The notes below the pieces were generated by a model. That model did no database searches. It saw only the letters and a program-made list of their open reading frames with translations, and was not told the origin of the DNA. The translations under genes and the position numbers were made by a program. 64,000 nt of DNA from contig OZ251235.1 of assembly GCA_965240325.2 (NCBI GenBank), positions 868,001 to 932,000 on the forward strand, in the 5' to 3' direction. Numbering within the stretch: position 1 is the first letter of the stretch; every line of letters starts with the position of its first letter. This stretch comes from Rebecca billardiae RCC1528. Taxonomy: Eukaryota > Haptophyta. This document shows positions 1 to 9,890 of this stretch, in pieces.

Positions 1-800
1 GTCACCTTCGTGCCCTCGCGCGCGGGCTGCATCCCGAGCTCGGCCGCCGTCTTGGCGCCGACCGTGCGCTCGAGGTACGGCTTGGTGAGGTCAGTCTCGA
101 GGAAGCCGGGCGTGCACGCGCTCACGAGGAGGCGCGGGTGAGAGCGGGCGAGGATCTGCATGTACGCGTTGACGCACGCCTTGGACAGGCCGTACGCGAG
201 TGTCTCGAGGCTCGCCCCGTCCCCGAGCCCGACCGCGCGGAAGTCCGCCCCAGGCGGCGCGCCGCGCGCGCGCTGCTCGATCTCGGCCACCTCGGAGATG
301 ATGGCGTCCAGCTGCGCCCAGCTGACCGCCGGGTCGACGAGCACGCGTCTGCGCTCGGGGCTGCACGTCGAGACGAACGCAGGGCCCGCGGACGAGGAGA
401 CAAAGACGACGCGCCCGACGCGCTCGTCGAGCAGCGGGACGAATGCGTCGCACACTCGCTTTGCACCACGCGCGTTTGTGTTGAGCACGTGCGTCATCGA
501 GCCCGCCTCGAAGACGCCCGCGTTGCTCACGATCGCGTGCAGCTTGCGCCCAGCGAGCAGAGTGCGCAGGCTGATCGCGGCCGCCCTCACCGACGCATCG
601 TCCGTCACGTCCATCTCCACCACGTACACGCGCTCGCGATTCGCGCGCCCGAGGGCGGCCTTGGCGGGCTTGCCGCGCGAGGTGGCATCGCGCGTGCAGA
701 GCACGACGCGTGTGTCCTGGTACGAAGCGAGGATCTCGGCGCATAGCGCATGGCCGATGCCTTTGTCCGCGCCCGTCACGAGCACGAATCGAGGCTGCAT
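1..800 (-). CDS. Short-chain dehydrogenase/reductase (carbonyl-reductase-like), 3' end outside window
   Basis: The frame starts at the ATG at 800 and stays open to the window edge (about 266 residues), so the C-terminus is missing. Seen: Rossmann start FVLVTGADKGIGHAL with the TGxxxGxG nucleotide loop, the acidic EMDVTD segment, VSNAGVFEAG (NNAG-type), VVFVSSSAG with the catalytic serine, and YGLSKACVNAY with the catalytic YxxxK. The long gap between the serine and the tyrosine, and the conserved PGFLETD region after it, resemble carbonyl reductase 1-type classical SDRs. From the family, it should be an NAD(P)H-dependent carbonyl/aldehyde reductase, probably cytosolic; no leader is visible. 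The substrate cannot be read from sequence. It is divergent from the gene starting at 1089. Confidence 0.85.
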   Translation of the reverse strand, partial: MQPRFVLVTGADKGIGHALCAEILASYQDTRVVLCTRDATSRGKPAKAALGRANRERVYVVEMDVTDDASVRAAAISLRTLLAGRKLHAIVSNAGVFEAGSMTHVLNTNARGAKRVCDAFVPLLDERVGRVVFVSSSAGPAFVSTCSPERRRVLVDPAVSWAQLDAIISEVAEIEQRARGAPPGADFRAVGLGDGASLETLAYGLSKACVNAYMQILARSHPRLLVSACTPGFLETDLTKPYLERTVGAKTAAELGMQPAREGTKV

Positions 801-1088
801 GGCTGACTGTGGGATTCAGCCGTGCTGGCGTCCAGCCCCACGCGCCATGCTAATCGATCGTGCGTACGTACGTGTGCCGGTCGATTCGCGGGCGGTGACG
901 GGCTCCTCCTGAATAGCAATATTTCGTCCAAATTTGGCCAGAAGAGTGCTCCACCAGGCTCGTTTTTCATCATCAGCGGCGCGCGCAAGTAGATCGAGCA
1001 TCATCAGATCGAGAGGCTGTGGACGGGCGCGTGTCGACGAGCAAGGCTCTCCGCCCGGGCGCCGACGAGGCAGCGTCGCGCGCGCCAG
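801..1088. promoter_or_regulatory. Divergent intergenic region (SDR / SHWWGEP-LRR gene)
   Basis: A 288-bp spacer separates two start codons that face away from each other, so it must hold both 5' UTRs and probably a shared promoter. It is less GC-rich than the flanking exons (for example the AT-rich stretch around 905-930). No TATA box or other element could be identified with confidence. Confidence 0.35.
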
Positions 1089-4001
1089 ATGGAGCTGGAT
1101 GCACAGGTCAACTCCCTCTCGATCCTGCCGCCAGACACGCACACCCGCGTGTACGAGTCGAACGTGCGCGCCGTGCGCACCGTCTCTGCGCCCGGCAAGG
1201 CCTCCGCCGCCGCCTCCGTGCTCGAGCCGCACTCGCCCGGCAAGCCGCTGCGCGCGCGCGGAGAGTCGGCCGTGGAGGCGCACCTGCGCGAGCAGGTGCG
1301 CGTGCTGACGGACGAGCTCACTGACCTCAAGCTCGAGCTGGTCGCGATCGAGGCGCAGGTGGAGGATCTCGCGCTGCTGAAGGGCGCGCGCGCCGCGCAT
1401 GCCGCCGAGGCGGGCGGTGGCGGCGCGAACGGGCTCTGCCCGCACTGCGGGCAGGCGTGGCCGCGCCGGCACGGCGTCGGCAGCGACGATACGCACGACG
1501 GCGACGGGCTCGCCGCGCGCGCCGGCGCCAGCACGCCTCCGCCCTTCTCCCCAGGCGGCGCGCGCGCGTGGGCGGCGCATGATGCCTCGCCGCGCGCCTC
1601 CTCCGCCCCTCGCTCCACCGGCGCTCTGAGCGCGCGCGGCCGGGCGAGCTCGCCGCGGGGCGGGAGCATCGCGTACCCGCAGAGCCCGCGCGCGAAGGCG
1701 GTCGTCGACGGCCCGCACCGCAACCTCGTGCGCGGCGCTGGCGGCGGCCCCGGCCGCGGTCGTTTCAGCCCGCCGTCTGCGGCGGCGAGCGCCGCGGTCC
1801 CCGCCCAAGCCTCGCCGCCGCCGCCGCCGCCGGCGCAGTCGCAGCCCGCGGCGCAGTTGAGCGGGCGCGACCCGCGCTTCGACGCGCTCTACGACGGCGG
1901 CACGCCCCACGCGGGCTGCACCATCCCGCAGGCCGAGCTCCGCGCCATCACGCTGCGGCAGCTCAAGCGCGTGTACGCGTGCGCGCGCGAGCTGTGCGCG
2001 CGCGAGCGGTGGACCGTGTCGCGTCCGGACCCGCGCAAGGCTGGGGCGAGCGTGCGCGTGGCGATCGGGCACGCGCCCGAGCAGCTGAACCTGTACGACG
2101 TGGCGGAGCACGTGATCAAGCCCGCGACCAAGGCGCGCGGCTGCTCCCTCGTCGAGCTCATCGCCACCGGGCCGCAGCGGCCGCGCTGGTTTGTGTCTCA
2201 CTGGTGCGGCCGCGCGCGCGCGCGAGCGAGCCAGCCGCGCGCGCGCGCCCGCCCGCCAGCCAGCGGCTGCGCGGCTCCCGCGGGCGCGGCTGAGCCGGAC
2301 ACCCGCCCGCGCCTCTCCCCACGCCGCGCCGCCGCGTTTCGCCGCCGCCGCGCGCGCGCGCGGCGCAGGTGGGGCGAGCCCGTCGGCCACTTCATCGCGT
2401 GCTTGGAGGCACACGCGCGCGAGCGCGGGCTGACACATGACGCGCCCTACTGGGTGTGCGCGCACGCGCTCCGGCAGCACGCACCGGCGGCGGAGCTGTC
2501 GGGCGAGCTCTCGCAGGTGCCCTTCTTCAAGGCGCTGCACCTCGCCGACGGCGCGGTGAGCGTGCTCGACGCCGGGATGGTCGCCATCACGCGCGCGTGG
2601 GTCGGCTTCGAGTTGTACCAGTCACACCTCGCGCACTCGGCGGGCGGCGCGCGCGGCGGCGCGGGCGGCGCGGGCGGCTATCTGCATGACTTCTATTCGT
2701 TCGTGCCGCCCGAGCGCGAGGGCGGGGCGGCGCAGCGGGCGGGCGGGCGGGAGGTGGGCGGCGGCGCGCGCGTCGTCGCGCTCGTCGACGGCTTCGCGAA
2801 GGGGCACATGTTCGGCGCCTCCTCCAAGGCGATGCAGGAGGTCAGCTTCCCGCCCGCGCTCGCGCTCGCCGCCCTGCGCTTCTCAATCGCCGAGACGCAC
2901 GCGAGCGAGCCGGTGGACAAGGCGCGGATCCTGCGGCACGTGGGCGGCGCGCAGGCGGCGCTGAACGCGACCGTGCGCGCGCGCTTCGCCACCACGCTCA
3001 TCGCGCGCTACCTGCAGCCGCCGCCGGACGGCGCCGCCGCCGCCGCCATCTCGCAGGCGGACGTGCGCGAGGCGGTGCGCGCGCTCGGTGGCTCTCAGCT
3101 GCGCAAGCTGATGCTGCAGTTTGACGAGCAGCGCGCGCCGGTGAGCGGCCGGCTGGTGGCGGACGCGCTGCCCTCGACGCTCGTCGACCTGCGGCTGGGC
3201 TCCGTCGACGCGGCGGTCGTCGCCGGCCTCGCGCGCATCCTCGGCCGCAGCGGCGCGCCCTGCCCTCTCTCCGTGCTCGAGCTCAAGTGGTGTCGGCTGG
3301 GCGACAGGGACGCGGCGCCGCTGCTCGGCGCGCTCGGCGGCGCGCGCGTGCAGCTGCGCGAGCTCAGCCTGAGGTGCGCGCGCGCGCGTCTCAGCGCGCG
3401 CGCGCGAGCGCCGCCCGCGTGCGCGCTCGCGGCGTGGCGCGCGCCCCGCCCTCACAGCCGCCCCACGGCCGGCACCCGCCCACCCGCCCACCCGCCCGCC
3501 CGCCCGCCCGCCCGCCCGCCCGCCCGCCCGCCCGCCCGTCCGTCCGTCCGTCCGTCCGCGGTCGGCAGGTTCAACCACCTGGGCGACGGCGCCGCCGCCG
3601 AGCTGGCGAGCGTGCTGAGCGTGAGCTTCTCGCTCGTCGACCTCAACCTGAGCGGCAACCGCATCGGCGACCTCGGCGTGCTCGCGCTGGCCGAGGCGCT
3701 GCGCGAGAACACGACGTTGGTGCGGCTGTGGCTCACATCGAACCACATCGGCGACGAGGGCGCGGCCGCGCTCGCGCGCGCGCTCGCGGACAGCGCGGGG
3801 AGCAGCGCCCTCGCGCTGCTCTGGCTCTCGTTCAACCACCTCACCGACGCGAGCGCGGGCGAGCTCGCCGAGATGTGCCGCCAGCCCAGCGCGCTGCTCA
3901 AGCTGAACCTGGCCGAGAACGCCATCTCGGCGAGTCGCAAGGCCGAGCTCGTGCGCGCGTGGAAGGCCGTCGGCCGCGACATCGACTTCCTGCACTTGTA
4001 G
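1089..4001 (+). CDS. Coiled-coil / FVSHWWGEP-domain / leucine-rich-repeat protein, 3 exons
   Basis: Proposed exons are 1089-2203, 2369-3373 and 3569-4001 (850 aa). Both introns (165 and 195 nt) are multiples of three without stops, so an unspliced frame is also open, but removing them restores FVSHWWGEPVGHFIACLE and LSLRFNHLGDG. Seen in order: a short coiled coil (about residues 60-100), a CPHCG zinc-type pair (near 117), a low-complexity Pro/Ser/Gly linker, a globular domain (about 275-560) with FVSHWWGEP, YWVCAHALRQ and a later FEL motif, and C-terminal ribonuclease-inhibitor-type LRRs (for example LDLNLSGNRIGDLGVLALAE-like units). From memory, the SHWWGEP domain recurs in uncharacterised protist proteins; its function is unknown. 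The LRRs suggest protein binding. Start chosen as the first ATG after the divergent spacer. Confidence 0.75.
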   Translation: MELDAQVNSLSILPPDTHTRVYESNVRAVRTVSAPGKASAAASVLEPHSPGKPLRARGESAVEAHLREQVRVLTDELTDLKLELVAIEAQVEDLALLKGARAAHAAEAGGGGANGLCPHCGQAWPRRHGVGSDDTHDGDGLAARAGASTPPPFSPGGARAWAAHDASPRASSAPRSTGALSARGRASSPRGGSIAYPQSPRAKAVVDGPHRNLVRGAGGGPGRGRFSPPSAAASAAVPAQASPPPPPPAQSQPAAQLSGRDPRFDALYDGGTPHAGCTIPQAELRAITLRQLKRVYACARELCARERWTVSRPDPRKAGASVRVAIGHAPEQLNLYDVAEHVIKPATKARGCSLVELIATGPQRPRWFVSHWCGRARARASQPRARARPPASGCAAPAGAAEPDTRPRLSPRRAAAFRRRRARARRRWGEPVGHFIACLEAHARERGLTHDAPYWVCAHALRQHAPAAELSGELSQVPFFKALHLADGAVSVLDAGMVAITRAWVGFELYQSHLAHSAGGARGGAGGAGGYLHDFYSFVPPEREGGAAQRAGGREVGGGARVVALVDGFAKGHMFGASSKAMQEVSFPPALALAALRFSIAETHASEPVDKARILRHVGGAQAALNATVRARFATTLIARYLQPPPDGAAAAAISQADVREAVRALGGSQLRKLMLQFDEQRAPVSGRLVADALPSTLVDLRLGSVDAAVVAGLARILGRSGAPCPLSVLELKWCRLGDRDAAPLLGALGGARVQLRELSLRCARARLSARARAPPACALAAWRAPRPHSRPTAGTRPPAHPPARPPARPPARPPARPSVRPSAVGRFNHLGDGAAAELASVLSVSFSLVDLNLSGNRIGDLGVLALAEALRENTTLVRLWLTSNHIGDEGAAALARALADSAGSSALALLWLSFNHLTDASAGELAEMCRQPSALLKLNLAENAISASRKAELVRAWKAVGRDIDFLHL
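3476..3560. repeat. (CCCG)n / (GTCC)n array inside intron 2
   Basis: The 3' half of intron 2 of the SHWWGEP-LRR gene is a tetranucleotide array: CCCG repeated many times, shifting to GTCC just before the GCAG acceptor. It takes the place of a polypyrimidine tract, and in unspliced sequence would encode a run of Pro-Ala-Arg. Length changes in multiples of four would alter the frame of unspliced message. Confidence 0.9.
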
Positions 4002-4434
4002 GGCTGCTGAGCGTGATCTCGAGTTCAGAGTGTGCACGACCTGAAAGCAATCGCGCCTTGATTCTTTTCAAAGAGTACTGTATGGGGGTACTGTTATCCG
4101 TGCAGCATTTAGTACTTCAGGCCGAGCGGTCCGTCCAGATTTAATCTGACAGTAACTATCAATTAGTATCCCGTTGAACCTCCCGGCAAGGTTGACGAAG
4201 GTGATGATGCTTAATGTTGATTGTTGATTCGTCGTCGGGAGGGAGCAGTGCTTCCTGACGAGCTCCGACGGCGGCGAGAAGCCTGGCTGGTACTGTACTC
4301 TCCGCCATCGCACTCGCTTCACGCGAGTGCGCCCGCCGAGGTACGATGGCGGCGCAGTCCGGAGGAGTACCAGACAGGCGAGAAGCGCATCAACTTTCGT
4401 TATTCCCTTCCCGAATCACAGCTCTTCAGTGTAG

Positions 4435-4480
4435 CCAATGAGCGCATCGTTTTTCGACTGGCCTTGAGACTTGAGCCAAT
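4435..4480 (+). promoter_or_regulatory. Two CCAAT boxes upstream of the ParA-like gene
   Basis: CCAAT occurs at 4435-4439 and again at 4476-4480, about 130-175 bp before the proposed ATG at 4610. Paired CCAAT motifs at this distance are compatible with NF-Y binding, but two pentamers can occur by chance. Confidence 0.25.
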
Positions 4481-4609
4481 CAGCAACGGAGCAACCGGAT
4501 CAATCCTTTTGCCCCTTTGCCTTCGGCCGAAAAATTTCCGCGTCTTCGTCGTCGATCATCGTCTCTCGGGGCGCGCCGACGACGACGCCTCTCTCGACTC
4601 CTCGTCATC

Positions 4610-7598
4610 ATGGCGGACGCGCCCGCCGCGGACTTCGATCAGCTCAGCGATGAGAGGCTGCAGGAGCTCATCAGCATTTTCCTCGGGGCGCTAGAGCCCT
4701 CAAGCGAGGCGCCGGCGCCTGCTGCTGCATCTGCTGCTGCACCTGCTGCTGCACCACCTGTGCAGCCAGGCGCGGAGCACAACGCGCCCGACGCGGGCCT
4801 TGGTGGCCTCATGGGTAACCTGGCTCAGATGGTGGTGCTGGCGCAGCAGCCACTGTCGTGGGACGTGCTGGAGCAGGGACTGCAGCAACAACCGGCAGCG
4901 GCAGCGGCGATCGTGACGATGGCGAACATGCTGCCGGACCTCCTGCGCTTCGTGGGCAACGTGCTTGGCCCTCTCCTCGCGCACACAGTCGTCGAGTTGA
5001 TGTTGAGGCTGCCTGCGCCGGCTGTTCCCCCGCCCGCCCCTGTCCACCCTCCCCGTGCGCCCGATGTGCACGACGAACACACGGGCGTTCTGTTCCACAA
5101 CATCCTCAGACCAGCCGCCAATACGGCGCTAGCGGCGCTCCGGCACCCGCAGGGGCAAGTCGTCGGCATGACTTTGGAGGAGCGATTCGACACGCACATG
5201 GTGTTCCTCGCGGACGTGGACGATCTGCTGCGCACCAGCCTGCTTGACGCTGTTCGCACGGGCATCGAGGCCGGGCTCGCCGACGCGCTGCAGCGGGGCA
5301 TGGACGACCACGCGGCCGTAGCCCATGCGGCAAACCAAGCCCGAAGGCAGGCGGCGCAGGCGCTCCGTGCGATGCACGACTACGATGTTCGCTTCGTGGC
5401 ATATCGCAGGGACGGCACTATCGTCGAGCACGACTCGACGATCGACATCGCGGACATCCAGCTGTTGATCGATTACAAGCCAACGATTGTCTCGATCAAG
5501 CGCAAGCGTGGCAGCGTGCTCGAGCTGCAGCTGATGCACCGCGACGCTGCTGACGCGCTGATGGCCGCGCTGCGGCGGCAGGAGAGGCCCGTGCTGGGTG
5601 CCAAGCCCGTGCACTGGATGACCATCTCCACGCTGGACGGCAAGACGATGGAGGATTCCGCGCAATTCGTGGAGCGCGCCGACTGCACCGCAGAGGCGTG
5701 CGCGCAGGCAACGGCCGCGCTCGTGCGCGAGGCTGTGAGGAGCCGGCGCCTCAAGGTCATCTCGAGCAGCGGCCCTCCGGCTGGCGCTCCGTCTGCTGGC
5801 GGCCCCGGAGGAGGAGCCGCAAGCTCGCGCCCGAGCGGCAAGAGGAGCTCGCCGCAGCCACCCGCAGCCGCTGCTGGTGCGCGGAAGGGCAGCGCTGAGC
5901 GTGCGCGGAAGGACAGCGCCTCGTCTGCGCGCCCGCCCCCCAGTGGGCCGCCCACGCGCAGCATGAGGCCAGCGCAGTTCGACTCGAAGACGACGACGCC
6001 CGACGGCTTTGCCACTCGGATGATAGGGCCCCGCCCGCCCGGCGTCTACAAGATCCAAAAGAGGGTGGAGGCCTACAAGGACCGCGTGCGTGCGCACAGC
6101 CTGGGCCCCGGGACGAAGGGCACGCCGCTGCCCGCCAAGAAGCCGCCGACGATCATCGCGCTGTACAACTTCAAGGGGAGCGTCGGCAAGACGACCAACC
6201 TCATCAACATCGCAACGACGATGGCCGCGACGAAGCGCGTGCTGATCGTGGACGCCGACCCGCAGTGCGACGTGACCACCTTCTTCATCCCCTCCGACTA
6301 TGGCACTGCCGGGGCTGGTGCTGCGCGCGACGATGCCGGCGGCGGTGGCAGTACTGAGGTTGAGTACTCCGCCGCGTCTGATGTGCTGGTGGCATCATCC
6401 TCGCGCGCCATCCGCGCGGCCGAGGACCCGCTGCCCGCGGGCGCTGTGGGCAAGCCGCCCTCCATGGCGCAGATCGACAACGCCGCGCTCTACACGGAGT
6501 ACGGCGTGGACGACCTCGACACGCTGCTCGCGCCCGCGTTCGAGGGCGAGATCGCCGCGCTCATGCCGCCGGACAAGTACCTCGCCCCGGAGCCGATCAA
6601 GCTGGACGGCGGCTCGGCATCGTGGCCTGCTCACAACCTGCTGCTCATCCCCGGCAGCCCGAGCGTCGCGCTGCTCGAGCGCAGCATCGGCAAGGCCGAA
6701 GGCATGGACGGGCAAGGCATGGACGCGCCCGTGAAGCTCGGCGCGTTCCGCAAGCTGCTGCTGGCGTCCGCGGAGGTCACGGGCGCCGAGGTGGTGCTCG
6801 TCGACCTGGGCCCATCCGCCTCGCCGTTGAACATCGTGCGCGCCGCGCCGGCGCCGCCGCGCCCGGGCCGTCGGATCGAGCGTCCGTGCCAGCTCCACGC
6901 GCGCGCAGCATTGCAAACCAGCGGCTCACGCACATGCGCGCACCCGCCACTGTGCCACCTATCACCGCTGCCCGTGGCCGTGGCGATCGCCTCCCGTCCG
7001 CGCGCAGTGCTTCCTCCTCTCGTGCGACTACATCCTGCCGCCGGTGTTCGCAGACTCGTACTCGACGTTCAGCATGCACAAGCTGCTCGTGTTCCTCGTG
7101 CCCGAGCTCAAGGCTGAGCACTCGAAGATCATCCGCACGCAGGGCAACGCTGGGCCGAACGGCAAGCTGCAGGGCGCGATCACCGCGCGGCAGCAGGAGC
7201 TCGGGTACGCGTTCAACCGCAAGATGCCGCGGCTGCTGCCGTTCATCTTCACCAACTACGTGGCCGCGATGAACAACGTGCTGCGGATCCAGCCCGCGCG
7301 CTTCATTGTACTGGCGCAGAACATCTTGGAGCGGCAGGACGTGCTCAACGCGAGCTCGGACCTCTTCCTCCCGCACAACGGCAGCATGACCCTGTGCCTC
7401 TGCAAGAACCTCGGCCAGGTGCAGGGCGCGTCGCTGTCAGCGGGCGTGGCTGTTGTTCACCTCACCGAGCAGCACTTGAGGGACGAGCGCATCATGAATC
7501 CGGCCAAGAGGATCGCGCTGACGCAGATCGCCTACGCTCGCAAGCGCTACGCAGCGTTCGTGGAGTGGCTGCTCGACGTGTGCGTCAGCGGCAAGTGA
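4610..7598 (+). CDS. ParA/MinD-like P-loop ATPase with long N-terminal region, 2 exons
   Basis: Proposed exons are 4610-6835 and 7008-7598 (938 aa). The 172-nt intron GTGCGC..CGCAG joins SPLNI to CFLLSCDYILPP, which matches the usual ParA order after Walker B. Start: 4610 (tcATGG, MADAPAADFDQLSD) is preferred to an in-frame ATG at 4517 that would add an Arg-rich stretch. Seen: a helical and Gln/Ala-rich N-terminus (1-500, no recognised domain); a deviant Walker A, NFKGSVGKTTN (about 520), keeping the signature lysine of the ParA/MinD/SIMIBI class; Walker A' LIVDADPQCDVTTF (about 546); Walker B VVLVDLGPSAS (about 729). About 175 residues separate Walker A' and B, roughly 100 more than in bacterial ParA, so an insertion is present. 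Members of this class are membrane- or DNA-associated partition/positioning ATPases; the role of a nuclear-encoded one here is unknown. No organelle leader is evident. Confidence 0.75.
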
Positions 7599-9508
7599 TC
7601 AAGGTCATCCATCGCCCATCACTCGGTGCTGCGCATCGTCATTTTTCATCAGCGCGCATCGCAGCACATATCCGGTCATCACCATCAGCATGTTCGCGCC
7701 GCGCGTGCGCACTGCATGGAGCATAGGCTCGCACTATCTCGCAGCATCGCGCTCGCCCGCTCGTAGTGCGCCGTGCCCTCGCGCTGGCCCTGCTGAGGCC
7801 TTCATCGCAGCTGCTGTACTGGGGCCCCCGCGCGCATCGTCATCGCGACATATCGTCATCGTCATCGACGATCTCATCCTATAGCATCGGTACTGCTGCT
7901 GCTACTGCGTCTGCTAGCTCAGCATTGAGTATTGACGATCATCGGATCAGTGATGCATAAACTGTGCCCTGGCGGGCGGGGGTGTCGTCGGCGGGCCGTG
8001 CCAGTGCTGTCGCAATGTTTCCTCTGCGGGTCGTTTGCGTCTTTCCACATGCGCTCGTGGCCGTGAGTGACGGACAGTCCGAGGACCAGTGGCGGTGACA
8101 CCTGCCAAGTTCTCCGCCACTCCCACTGGCGTGTACACGTGTCACATCCGTGCGCATCAGCGAGGCCCACACCCACGAGGGAATGTGCAGCACGCGGGGC
8201 GGGGCGGGTTGCCCGTTGCTCCGCGCGAGCGCGAGTGCGCGCTGTATGTGCCGCATCTCGACCGCGATGGCGTAATCGAGCGTCTCAGTCGCCGCCGACG
8301 AAGCCGCCAGAGTAGATCGTGTGCATGTCCTGCCGCCAGCCGAGAGCGGTCGTCACGAGGATGCTTGCCGACGTCTGCTCCGGGCATGATGGGCTCGGCG
8401 CAGGTCGCGTTGACGTCGTGCACGGCTGCCACGCTGAGCACGAGCGCGTTGACGTTCGCGCGGTCGTCGCTCTTCGCCTCGTGCGACAGGTCTGGCGCCT
8501 GCATGTTCGGCGGCACGAGGAGCTGTTGGTTGTGCGCGCGCGCGCACAGCGACAGCGTGTGCCACTCGCGATCGAGAGTGGGCACGAGCTGCTCGAGCAA
8601 ACACACGATTCGCAGCGCATCCGTCACCGGCGTGACGACGTCCGCCTCGTCCCGCAGCGCCTGCGCCATGGACGAGGATGGCGCGGCGATGTTGCATGCT
8701 CGACGTTTCGTCTCTCTGCGGATGGCATCACGGGCTTGTCTGTGTCACGCTGCGGCGAGGGTCGCCAACTCGCGAAGTCGCGGTTGCTGCCACGGCGACA
8801 GACCCGGGAGGCGCGTCCGCTGCGCGTCGTACGCCGTTGGCGCTGCGCTTCCGTCGCATTGGTCACCGTCGACGCCATGCAGGCCGGACGTGGGCTTCGG
8901 CTGAGGGACCGCGAGCGACGTCGAGTCCGGCGCGCGGATTCCGGCGATCGAGTTCAGAAGGCCGCGCCAAATCTGCTTGCGTCGCGTGCGATGGCGCTTC
9001 CCGCCCGCGAAACACCTCGTGATGAGGGCCTTTCCGCACCGAGCTCGACGCGCGGCGGTGGATCGCGCGAGGTGTTGGTCGTGCGCAGCGCTTGGTATTA
9101 TGGCCCGTGCGAGCGCTCGACGTGCAAGTCGCCCGAGGACCGCCCCAGGTCGCACGATCGTGTCGACGCGCCGAGCGTACCGCTCCCGCAAACGGGTCGA
9201 CTTTGGCCCCCGTTCGACCTGCACGCGAGACGACGAGGGCAGCAATCGCGAATCGGTCGAAAACCCGTCTCGGGACTCCTCGCGCGATGTCGATGCCGGC
9301 GTTGGATTTGGCGCGCGCGGCCCACGCGCTCCGCGCCATCGGTGGTTTGTTTTCGGCCGAGCGTCCCCAGAGTGGGCCCTGCGAGGGCGCCCGGTAGTGA
9401 GCGAAGCGATTTTCTTTTCTAAGAGAGGCGATTTTATTTTCTTTTCCATTTCTTATCTTTTTCCCGGGCACTACAAGGGGCGGACCTAGTGAGACCTACG
9501 GCCCGCCA
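7599..9508. other. Gene-poor stretch with possible decayed minus-strand coding fragments
   Basis: No intact gene is supported. On the minus strand short frames follow each other (9449-8745, 8669-8157, 8256-7939) with protein-like stretches such as DALRIVCLLEQLVPTLDREW and LDYAIAVEMRHIQRALALA, but each needs frame changes that no clear GT..AG intron explains. This looks like a decayed gene or mobile-element coding region. I could not assign a family. Confidence 0.3.
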
Positions 9509-9542
9509 TATGTGTGTGTGTGTATGTGTGTGTGTGTGTGAC

Positions 9543-9576
<34 letters not shown>

Positions 9577-9583
9577 AAATATA

Positions 9584-9620
<37 letters not shown>
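9509..9620. repeat. (TG)n/(TA)n microsatellite
   Basis: An almost uninterrupted TG array with short TA interruptions around 9570-9583 and a TA tail at 9609-9620. Apparent frames through it encode only Val-Cys or His-Thr runs. Confidence 0.95.
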
Positions 9621-9890
9621 GAGCCGACGTCAGTTGTATTGCCGCTTTGGATAGTGTGGTCAGTTGTATTGCCAAAAGCACGTTATGACTACCGTGGTCA
9701 GTTGTATTGCCGTTTTCAGTCGTAGTATGGGTCAAGAATATTGCCGCTGTTTTGGATAGTGTGTCAACAATATTGCCCCTCAAATACTGGCTTCAAACCA
9801 ATGACCCTTTCACACTACTTGGTTCACGAATATTGCCGTTTTCGAGCTTGAACATAGTCTGCTCAGAAATATATTGCCCTTTCCATATAA

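Noticed and set aside
816-2540. 574-aa minus-strand frame over the SHWWGEP-LRR gene
   Set aside because: Arg/Ala-rich shadow with no domain, antisense to an exon that has conserved motifs.
8157-8669. 171-residue minus-strand frame as an intact gene
   Set aside because: No domain, and it becomes Arg-rich at its 3' end. Neighbouring pieces need frame changes without splice sites. Described as possible debris instead.
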